From positions 5,194,257 through 5,258,256 of the forward strand of contig NC_049994.1 of NCBI RefSeq assembly GCF_000003815.2: a DNA stretch of 64,000 nucleotides, written 5' to 3'. Below are positions 21,961-32,500 of this stretch, one piece after another. The number at the start of each line of letters is the position of its first letter. Within the stretch, counting starts at the first letter, position 1. A program made the translations under genes and the position numbers. The notes beneath the pieces are model-generated. The model saw nothing but the letters and a program-made list of their open reading frames with translations, searched no databases and was not told the DNA's origin. This stretch comes from Branchiostoma floridae (taxonomy: Eukaryota; Chordata; Leptocardii; Amphioxiformes; Branchiostomatidae).

Positions 21961-24900
21961 TATCAACAGTGTTTCCAGCCAGATGATGTACTAGTTCAGT
22001 TCAGTTTGTACTAGTATCTGTTGCTGTTAGGTACAATTTGAGTTTGCTTCTTAGTCTTTGTGGTGTTTTGAGAGCTGAGAGTTTAAAGTTCTGGTACAAG
22101 TTCCTTTACCCTGTTTGGCAATCAGAAGAAGATACAACTTTCTAAAGTGGAGAAGAAATGTATAGAGCTTGAGTGTAAGAGAAAGGTATGTATATTATCT
22201 TCCTGTGTTTCTTGTTGTTACTTTGGGGATGCCATTTCCCTATTGTATGCAGGTAATTTGTAGTTTGGGGCTAGTCATGTTCGCTTGGTTTTTGGGCCTG
22301 CTTAATCTATAGTACATACAGGGTTAAGTGGTAGAAGCTTTGTTCTGTTTTAAATTTGGTATCGTTTGTTGCATTTTGTCACTGCAAGAATATGATGAAA
22401 TTGTTTTCCCCCTCTAAGCAACTGCTAATTGATTTTGGGGGGTTGTTTGCTGGGTGTTTACTCTGACTACAACAGCTTTCTGAACATTTCAAAGTTGCCA
22501 GCAGCTTGCCATCTATGAATGGGAATGACAAGGACATTTTGAATAGTAAATTTTGCTGTTAAATTTGGCTTAGGTACTTCAAGAAATTTAGGTTTAAGTT
22601 GGATGGATTGAATAAAAATATCATACCACCCTGGGGACTAACTGTTGTTGCTGGATGGGGGCTACCACTATTCATGTTGTCTATGGAACTACTGTAAAAA
22701 CTTAATTGGTCAAATTATGCAAATAACCTTCCAGTGTCAAGTGTTATAGCACTCCAGAAATAAATATTTCTCTTCGCCAATTGCGATAGAGTATGATTTT
22801 GCCGACTTGGGTCTGCATGTAGGTCAACAACATATAAGTCGAGAAATTGTGGATGGAACATTTTGATTTTTTGTAGGTGTGTAGCGGTTGTCAAGAGGCA
22901 TGCCTAGTTTGAAAATGGTTTACCTGGCGTTTTCCTACGGTACAGGAGCGAGCTTTGTATTTTTTCGAGTTTTGTTTCGGGAAGCATAAGTCAAAATGCA
23001 GCCGGGCGATTTCTACGATATTTGGTAGGTGTGTAGCAGTTGTGTAAAGGATTGTCATGTGCGAGAATGGTTTTGCTAGCTTTTACCTATGGTGCTGTAG
23101 CTGGCTTTGTATGTAAGTGCGTTTGTCTGTATGCAAGATAACTCAAGATGTTCTTGATGAATGCTAATGATATTTTGTTGATAGGTAGGGGACACAAAAA
23201 GGAAGGTCAAGTTCGATAATGGGCCTCCTGGCGGCTTGTTTTAGTACTGCAAGTGAGCGTCAAAGCTTGCGCCTAAATTTTCCAGATGTGCCAGGTTCAT
23301 AATGTTTTAGTGGTGGATAGCTGTTGGCACTAGGAGTAAATGGTGTAATTTTGGGCCCCCTGGCAGCTTGTTTGGAACTGCAGTGGGTCTTATAGTTCGT
23401 AACATTTAAGAAGGATAATTCCAGAGGGGATTGATGGATACTTCTTGCTTTTGGTAGGTAGGTACTTTGGGTGATTATCAACATAATAAGATGCTAATTA
23501 TGTAAATCGCGGTCTATTTTGTCTATTTAATGTAATTACTTTAACTTATCCTGGAGAAGAACATCCCTTACAAAAGTGTCACCCTAGCCCCTCAGACTGT
23601 AGCAGAAGCCTGATCTCCTTCCCATGACAAGAGCCAGTCACACCAAATTAACCCCCTGCCCTCACTCTTCCCGGCCTTAGCACAGAGATGACCTCTCAAT
23701 TCAAAGACAAATCAAAGGTCGAGCAGAACTAATCGCCTTGGCATACCGTGGCCGGGAAGTCAGTCCCCAGTAATTGGAGATGCCTTGAATTTACAAGTTT
23801 GGATCTTTGGTAAAATAAAAAAGCTGTTCATAGAATTTAGTTCTGAATAGCTTGGTGAGCATGACATAACTTTCAGACAATCTAATATAAGGAACTTATT
23901 CCTCAATGTACTTTAGAAGATTGCTTCTGTTACCAATCTAATCAGAGATGTGATTAACAGATTAGCCTGATGATACACATGTCATTGACCTGTTAATTGT
24001 TTGCAGGGGAGAGAAGCATGAACAAGTGTCTCTAGGCTTAGGGCTTTATATTCAAACCAAATAAGCTCATTAGAAGTCTTTCTGCTGGGAGAAAAATATA
24101 TTTCTGGTAACATTAAGATATGAGCCAGTGGTCAAGTGGCATTTTCAATCAAGGCTGGGAAGATCAGCAGTGTTAATAGGCCATCAAACAGGCATTCCTT
24201 CTTATCATTATTATCCACATGCTATGGTATTGGTAGCACATTTGTTGTTAGTAGCTTGAGAGCATGACACTAGTACTTTTTTGAGAGTCCAAATACCCAG
24301 GTCTAACAGTCAGTCAGTCAATCAGTCGAGGACATCAGACATCAACTCGGGAAGCTTGCTGGACCCTTATAACAGTGATCCATTCATTATACTCCAAAAA
24401 GGCTCTGAGCGTCTAGAGATTTTTTTTATGTTTGCGCATAGAGAAATGTCTCGGTACCAGAGTGATGCATGCTAGTTCTAAGAGCTTGGCCAAGTTTTAT
24501 AGCAGATGAGAGGAGTTACATACCATACATTGATCTAAATAAAACTTAGGCGCACTTTACACTTAGGGTCGCTTTAACCATCCTGTGTCAGTTAACCGTC
24601 ATATGATGCTTAACCATCACCTGTCTAAAGAGGGAATAAAGGGCGTATGATGGCGTTTCCACAAACCGTCCTAAGCCACCTCCGGACCTTGTCCTGGTTC
24701 GGTTTAGTGGGGGGTCGTGACGGTTTCTCTCGTGTGTAAAGAGAAACCATCAAAGGTGACGGTAATATGAGGCTGTGAATCATATGCTAATGATGTGCTA
24801 ACGAGCCCGTAGCAATGGAAACATGTTTTTCCTCATTCTAATAGTTTGAGACATTGAGAGTCGTCAAATGTTCCAAGTGGAATGGCTATTTTCCTTTGGT

Positions 24901-25239
24901 ACTGCAGTAGAATGTATGTGTGTTTGTAAAAAAACAATACCCGGGGTCAGATGGGATGGATAAATGGAATTTTCAACTACTACAAACACACGTTTATGCA
25001 GTCATTTGCTTTTGGGGTAGGTGCTCTTTAGTACTACATGAATGAGACCAAGGAGTGTGTTTTTAACCTCCTTGATGAGACCTAATAGTCTTGAACAAAG
25101 GCATGATTATTTGGCAAAGAGATGTGTTCGTGGAACTCTAGTTGGAAAATTATTCTTGGCATGTTTGGTATGTTTTGGTAGGGTTTACGTTTGAGTGCCC
25201 ACCGGCGGAGTAATACCGGAACGAGACCTTAATCTTCAT
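21961..25239. other. Non-coding stretch with faint repeat echoes
   Basis: Contains two further decayed units (near 22850-22975 and 23020-23120, both with ttggtaggtgtgtagc/ttgtaggtgtgtagc and taccta(t/c)ggt blocks) and two ttttgggcc(c/t)cctggc.gcttg echoes near 23218 and 23350. The rest is unique-looking AT-rich DNA. No upstream epoxide hydrolase exons were found here although the next feature would need them. Confidence 0.4.
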
Positions 25240-25326
25240 CTTCTGTTCTCCTCCCCAGGATACCTTGACCAATATTCTGTTCTCCTCCCCAGGATACCTT
25301 GACCGATATTCTGTTCTCCTCCCCAG
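25240..25326 (+). repeat. Three tandem 3' splice-site-like units
   Basis: The sequence ttctgttctcctccccagga occurs three times with AG at 25257-25258, 25291-25292 and 25325-25326, a 34-bp period. The third copy is the acceptor of the exon at 25327. Confidence 0.9.
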
Positions 25327-25993
25327 GATGAGTTGCTGACCAGTGTGATGATATACTGGGTAACAGGAACCATCCCTTCATCCATGAGGTTCTACAAGGA
25401 GGCGTTTGCTGGAAAAGCACTCGTGGCCATCGGGTGCGTACAATGTACCCATCATTTTGAGTGGACAAGGAAGTTATAGGATAATTGCTTCCTAAAAACT
25501 CCTTTCAGTAGGGTGATTATCTAATAATGCACTTTCTATACCAACTGTTAAGACCTTAAGGCTATAAGAGAGTGAGTTATTGTTTTTTGCTTTTCTGAGT
25601 GTGTGTGTGTGTGTTTATGCGTGTCTGTGTGTGTTTCTGTAATTCCCCACATGTCGAATGGGAACCAAAAAAAAAAAAAAGAAAAATGAAGTAAGAACCA
25701 AGAAAATAAATTTGTTTGGAATTGGATCAATGAAGAATTTTCTCCTCCATGTTTTCTCCAGGCTACCAGTGACAGTACCATCAGGTGTGGTAGCATTTCC
25801 TCATGAGATCATTAGCCACGTGCCTGAGTCCTTTTGCTACTGGGGCTACCCTAATCTGGTCCACTACACCACCATGCCCACCGGCGGGCATTTCCCGGCC
25901 TTCGAACAGCCTGCTTTACTAGCGGAGGATATCCGAGCATTTGCAAGGAAAGTAGAGGCTCTGGATACTCCCAAAGAAAAGACACCCCAGTAG
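25327..25993 (+). pseudogene. Orphan last two exons of an epoxide hydrolase gene
   Basis: Two exons, 25327-25433 and 25762-25993, copy the last two exons of the gene at 29545-36753 (35973-36079 and 36525-36753). They keep the reading frame, the splice borders (donor GTGCGT, acceptor tctccag), the acid residue context FPHE, the catalytic histidine in GGHFPAFE and the stop; the second exon is one codon longer (HEIISH for YELSH). No exons for the N-terminal cap, HGWP motif or nucleophile are present in the preceding 5 kb. It is probably a partial segmental duplication without function. An alternative is the 3' end of a real paralogue whose other exons were lost in assembly. The flanking DNA is duplicated too (25994-26700 resembles 36754-37630). 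Confidence 0.75.
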
Positions 25994-26700
25994 TGTTATT
26001 CTAATACAACTCAATATTTTAATACAACTCAATATGAGCAAGGAGGTTAAACAAAACTCCTTGATATGAGATTTACTTCTGGACGTTTAAAGTGACATCC
26101 ATCATTCTTCTTCAACGCCGCTAGAAATAATTGCCAGAACAATTCAACACAAGTATGGCTAACCAGAAAAATTGCTTGAACATGTCAATTCACTAATTCC
26201 TAAGGATTGTATGCAAATGTCACTCAAATATAAATCATGTTTGGATAGTTCGCTATGGTAAGACAATACCATAGGAAAAGTTATCGTCCTTTGTGATGCA
26301 AAATGGAGAGGCATGTAAAGGAGAGTAGTGTTGATTCCAGTATATGAGTAATTTATGTGAAGTATGCACAATAATTAAAAGTCTTACAGATTAACATATG
26401 GTAAGTGTAAAGCTGTATAGACCAATCCAGACTGTCCAATCACAATTAGCAGTTCACCCAATGACAGTACAGCAATTAGGGATTTGACCAATGAGAGAGT
26501 AGCTGCAAATATCTGCATTTTATGGCTTTAATGGACACCCTATATTTTTATTTAAGGAAGTGGCCTTATGGGATCAGTCTATTGCATAGAGTACCTGGGA
26601 TACTGTAGTGCAGCACTTGATCAAGTATATTTGAAAGTGTATACTTAGAAGATCTAGAAGTGTACACACAGTGTACACACAGTTAGTATACACTGCTTAT
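25994..26700 (+). repeat. 3' flank duplicated with 36754-37630
   Basis: Collinear with the DNA after the functional epoxide hydrolase stop codon: gtgtt.tt.taatacaactca, gagcaaggaggttaaacaa, gagatttacttctggacgtt, ttgcttgaacatgtcaattc, ggcatgta.aggagagtagtg and a pair of accaatga-containing blocks. Marks the extent of the segmental duplication. Confidence 0.85.
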
Positions 26701-26769
26701 AGCTAATATAGAAACATGGATGTAATTAAAATAATCTGTTCCAGATGTAGACTATAGATTTTAATTACA

Positions 26770-27050
26770 TATATTATGATGTCTGTGACCATGTTTGTAA
26801 ATTTTGCTCTTTTTCTTAAATGGATATTTGTTACTTTGGTGGGGGCTTTGTATTTGTAAGGTTCACTAATTAGCATATATGCTAATGAAATAAACATACT
26901 TCTCCAGTCAAGGGTCACATATGTTACAGAGTGGAAGGAATTCTATTGTACTGTGTCGAATTTTATAAGCCAACGGTGTGATTGGATAAAAGAATTAAAC
27001 TAATTTGATATAAAAATAATTCAACATTTTGTCATTATTTCCTTTATCTG
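26770..27050 (+). repeat. Dispersed repeat (pair with 49060-49282)
   Basis: Shares gtaaattttgctcttttt, cactaattagcat, acttctccagtcaagggtca, catatgttacaga, caacggtgtgattggataaa and the final ttatttcctt with 49060-49282 on the same strand. Confidence 0.8.
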
Positions 27051-27104
27051 TAGATTGTCTTTTTTATGGTGTAAGGATGATCCAATCTGGGCCATCTTAT
27101 GTCA

Positions 27105-27482
27105 TTACCTCCATGAAGTATTATGGAGGTTATATTTTCACTGGCATTTGTGTGCCTGTCTGTCTGTCAACATAACTAAAAATCCACTGGAAGTACATGG
27201 TTTCATACTTGGTGTGTTGGTGGGGTGTGACAAAACTGGCCTGTAAAAAACATGCAAAATGAGGACTGATTTGCATAATTAATGCAAAAATGGCAAAAGC
27301 GCTTAATTATAAATTATAATTTTTTAACTTGTGACATGTGTAAGCTAATCATTGATGAACATCGCCATGCATAGATTATGTCAATGCGTATGTCATTTGC
27401 ATAACATCTACCAAAGTCAAAGTCAAAGTCAAAAGCACTAAATATTTCATGGAGGTATGAGGTCGCCGAACTCTAGTTGGAT
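27105..27482 (+). mobile_element. Short repeat with tacctccatga ends and gaactctag terminus
   Basis: Starts tacctccatgaagtattatg-gaggtt followed by tgtctgtctgtcaacataac and ends atggaggtatgaggtc..cgaactctagtt. The same end modules occur near 54636-54668 and 57780-57806 (inverted) and at 25117-25145 and 49918-49946. No reading frame of interest. Confidence 0.6.
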
Positions 27483-29542
27483 ATGGTACGCCCCTGCTCT
27501 CTCGGTGGGATCGCCCAGTTTTAAGCTTCACTGCGCACGCTTCTCTCTCCTTGCACCTGTCAATAACATAATCATTCCCCACTATTGACAGGACCATCCT
27601 ATCAATGGCCACACTTCCCTGACATAATGGTATCATTAAATGTAAATTAAAGATGTCGTTCACATCTGGTATCATTTTAATAATTTGATGTCATTTAACG
27701 ATATGTAACATGGTGTGTTTAGGTGTGTAATTAGTGAACCACTGTACTCTGTGCTAAAGGTGGGGCAAGCTACGCAAACATTTAAACCTGAGGTAAATAG
27801 GCCACTAAGGGCAAAGGTCAACGGCCGATAGGTCCAACACACCCACTGCTGCATTCACATACCGGAACTGCATGCACAAACTTGCTCGTACGACCAAGGT
27901 ACGACCTACTACACGAACTCGGACAACCCCTGGACATCTCAATATCATGATCAGGTACGCTATTATAAGTTCCTCTTCTTTCTTAATAAAACCTCTGTGA
28001 CATTCAATATATGTACGGGTGTGGTATAGTGTGCACGAGAGGGGAGGGGCAGTGTAGTTGTATTCAGTGGTGTACTGTTGTACCTTTATACATCCTCTGA
28101 TGTTCCTTCCTTTTCTGTTAGTAAATGCATAAAACATAAACCTGCATGAGCATACAAAATGTCATGAGAAAACGGACGTATACTGTCAAGAATTTTCATT
28201 TAACTTTTGTCGGTCACAACCGCTGTGACATAACACTTTACTGCTAGCGTAGATATAAAAATGGCTGGAAAATGGCTGCGTACGTTCAATTTTGCCCATT
28301 CAGTCGTAGATCCGGGCTATTATGCAACGGTTCTTCACACTTCTACATGAGTTGTAGGTCACCAATAGAAATTCAAGATTGCTGTTGAATCATGTTCGTC
28401 TTGTGCCGTGAGCATGTGTAATTATGATCTACAAATCTGGCAATGAATGTGACGGTGTGTTCGTCCAACGACGAAAAAGATACTGAAAACTTTTCGCCTT
28501 GTTGTCTTGGAATGCATTGTAATCGATGCTTTGTAAATGATGTATTGGACACCTAGATGTCTGAAGTGTCATGTGCACACCTTAGAAATAACTAGTGTTG
28601 CATGTGTAGATCTCTTAAATTCAATTATTTTGTATCGGTCGGTATACTTAGTCTTACGGCCGGTATTATGCCAATGCATGTTAACTATCAACGATTTTAA
28701 GAGGGAACTTTCACAGACAAACAGAATTGTCTGTGAAAGTGGCGAAGTTGGGATATGTTCCCTAAACAAAAGGGATTCTTTCGGTTTGGAAATATGATAC
28801 TGCTTATGATGCAAGGAAGCCCTCCAGCGGTCGACGCGGCTATCACATAATCAGCTTTGGCGCCGATCAGTATTATAATACTGTATCACTGACCATATCG
28901 CAACTGTTGTAAAGGATAATGAATAGGCCTTCAAATAAATGTAACGTTATATACAACAAAATGTTCAGTTGAAAAAGAACAAGAGAGATAGCCTAGTTTT
29001 AAAACTTATTTAGTTGAATGGATGCAAAGGTGGGGGCACATATGCGTATATATTCTAGTCCGTTTGATGTGCGTACAACGCTCTTAGTCTCTACCAGGCT
29101 CCACAGGTCGCGGGAAAAATAGTACAAATTGGACAAATCTATTTATTTATTTATTTATTGACTATGTAACAACTCATTACACGGATCTGCCTAGGCAGCT
29201 TTGGGCTGGTAGCGGCAGATCCACAGAGATACAGACGAACATACATCATCGGTTAACGTGATCGTGATACATAATATATATAGATACATAACATGCCAGA
29301 TGAGTTAGCTGACCGAGAAGCATGGTTAGTGACCCAGCTAACTCGTCTGACATGTTACCTGTTTACGTTTGTTCAGTGTCTATTATTTTTCCAACGTAAC
29401 GACCTGTGTAGCCTGGTGGAGGCAAATCGCGCCTCATACGGACTTAAACATATACGCAGGTGTGACCCCACCTTAACGTTATGTATCAGAGGTGTACGTT
29501 ATCATTTTACAATAAGGTGACCTTTTTTTCATTTCTTCACAG
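27483..29542. other. Upstream region of the epoxide hydrolase gene
   Basis: No coding exon was recognised. Because the first coding exon is preceded by a consensus acceptor (ttcttcacag at 29533-29542), a 5' untranslated exon and the promoter should lie here. A tataaaa-containing, CpG-bearing stretch near 28250-28310 is a possible promoter, weakly supported. A retroelement-tail-like block (tttatttatttatt) lies near 29135. Confidence 0.4.
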
Positions 29543-29544
29543 TC

Positions 29545-32500
29545 ATGGGTTGGAAGATCACCACCTTGATCGTCTTGGTTGCCGTGGCGACCGGGCTCAT
29601 CCTTAGCGGAGTCCTCAACACGCCACCAGAACCCCTCGAGTTCCAAGACAACTACTGGGGGAGGGGGGCAAAACCAACATCCCTACCAAAAGATCACGAC
29701 AAGATACAACAAATTTCTATAAACATACCGGACGCAACACTAGTAGATCTCAACGACCGTCTGAAAAACGTACGCTTGTTCGAAGCTCTGGAAGATGTAG
29801 AGTTTCAATATGGCACCCGTGTCGACTACATGAAAGATGTTATCACGTACTGGAGGGACACATACGATTGGAGAAAACAAGAGGCATACTTAAACACGTT
29901 ACCCCACTATAAGACAAACATTGAGGGAATTGATCTACACTTTATTCACGCTAAACCCAAACTGAAGCCAGGTCAAAGCGCTAAACCCATATTGATAGTT
30001 CACGGTTGGCCAGGTTCGGTTTTTGAGTTTTATAAGATGATCCCGATGTTGGTAGATCCCACTAGTCACGGGGGGAGTGAGGATGATGTGTTCGAGGTCA
30101 TTGCCCCCTCCATCCCCGGTTATGGCTTCTCTGAGATTCCTCATAAAAAGGGTGAGTAATGAAAAAGTCTTATTTAATATTTTAAGGTTTCCTGCCTGGC
30201 TNNNNNNNNNNNNNNNNNNNNNNNNNNNNNNNNNNNNNNNNNNNNNNNNNNNNNNNNNNNNNNNNNNNNNNNNNNNNNNNNNNNNNNNNNNNNNNNNNNN
30301 NNNNNNNNNNNNNNNNNNNNNNNNNNNNNNNNNNNNNNNNNNNNNNNNNNNNNNNNNNNNNNNNNNNNNNNNNNNNNNNNNNNNNNNNNNNNNNNNNNNN
30401 NNNNNNNNNNNNNNNNNNNNNNNNNNNNNNNNNNNNNNNNNNNNNNNNNNNNNNNNNNNNNNNNNNNNNNNNNNNNNNNNNNNNNNNNNNNNNNNNNNNN
30501 NNNNNNNNNNNNNNNNNNNNNNNNNNNNNNNNNNNNNNNNNNNNNNNNNNNNNNNNNNNNNNNNNNNNNNNNNNNNNNNNNNNNNNNNNNNNNNNNNNNN
30601 NNNNNNNNNNNNNNNNNNNNNNNNNNNNNNNNNNNNNNNNNNNNNNNNNNNNNNNNNNNNNNNNNNNNNNNNNNNNNNNNNNNNNNNNNNNNNNNNNNNN
30701 NNNNNNNNNNNNNNNNNNNNNNNNNNNNNNNNNNNNNNNCTTTGCTTGAATGTATCATAGAACCTTGTCAGTTACCTTTTTGTTTATTTAGAACTTTGTT
30801 TAGAACACCTCAATAGTTACCTGTATTGTTTATTTTAGAACTCATTAGCCGTTACCTTTTTTGTTTATTTAGAACATAGAATTATTCTTTGTTCCGAGAA
30901 ATTGTTTGTCTTCATTTTTATTTCACTGAGGAAGGAAGATGGACGTCTTCCGAAACGTCTGATTAAAAATATTGATATTATCCAGTAGAAGAGTTTGAAC
31001 TTCATCTAATTAAATGCCGATATATTATGGGCATTAAAGAATTCTAATTATGATTTTTGGGGCCATATGGATGATGTCATCAGGTTTTATTGCCCCTAAT
31101 ATTATTTTTTTCTATGACTCAATATTTCAGAAAATTCTTAGGTACAAGCCAATGAAGCTATATGTTCATCAGGGCTCGAAAAACCTTTTTCTGCATACCT
31201 GCACTGGTTTTTTTAGAAATTACCTGCACCAGAAAAATTTTACCTGCACCACTCTGGATTTAGGAAGTATGGATCACAGTACAATTGTTCAGAAACCATT
31301 ACTATTTTTTCTTTCATGCTTCATAGGTGATAACAGTCAATGCCGCTAATAACAATCCATATACACCTACATGATAGGACATTAATGTATAAAACCCAGT
31401 ACATGGACCAGTGCAGGTTAGGTGCAGGTAGACACCAGAAATACCTGTACAGCTCCAATGTTACATGCACAAACCTGCATATGCAGGTGGTATTTCAAGC
31501 CCTGTTCATGTACATAGTGATGAAAGCTACAAACGTTCGCGAATCTTGATATCACCTAATAATCTGTAGTTATTAGAAAATGATCGTTTTCATCTAATCA
31601 AAAAGCGTCTGACCATTTCCAAAGTCACATCAAGTCGCTTGATGAGTAACTGTTTTGTGGCGTATGTTATTACCTGGATGTCTAACCTTCACTTACACAT
31701 TCTGAAGAAGCTTAAAGCTTTAACTATGAATTTTTTAAAAACTTTTCTGTACAGGTTTTGACGAGATTGCTGCAGCCCAGATGTTCCATAAGCTGATGGA
31801 AAGGCTGGGTTTTGAGAAGTTCTATGTACAGGGAGGAGACTGGGGCTCGATGATCACACGGAACATGGCTGTCTTGAAGCCAAGGTACATTCAGGATCAG
31901 AATTCATAATCGTATAGTAAAGTTCTTAAAACACAACCAAACAGTACTCACTTCCAACGTTTCGGTGTCCATCAGGCACCTTCATCAGGGTAGAATGGCT
32001 GGATCTACTCCTCGCTGCAATTAGCTTATAGCCAATGTAGGTGGCGCTGCAGTAGTGAGAATGCCGTCCCAAATGTGACTCAGTTTGTATCCCCCCTCGT
32101 CTCTGTTCGTAGCAGTGATCATTGAGGGTTGTGTTGGAAGAACTTTACTATATGACTATTAATGCCAATGGTAATAAGGGATATGTTCAAGAGTAAAATG
32201 GGTATTGTACAATTGTGTATAATGGAAAAAAATCTTTATGTATGATTATACATAACTATATATTATCATGTATCATTATACCATAGTTATGTATAACTTA
32301 ACTCATCCCTCGGGACCTATTAATGCCTTCCGCCTGATATTTGTCACTCCCTGCTATGTACTCAATAAGAAATTAACTTGATTTGGTAAAGCATTTTTAA
32401 GTTGTTGACCTAGAGTCTGGAATTAAATTATTTTTCTGGAATTAGATTACGTATTGTTAATAACATTTTCGAAAAAATAAAGCGTTGCCATTAAAGCTAT

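Noticed and set aside
30077-30760. Long open frames spanning 30202-30739
   Set aside because: They consist mainly of assembly-gap N.
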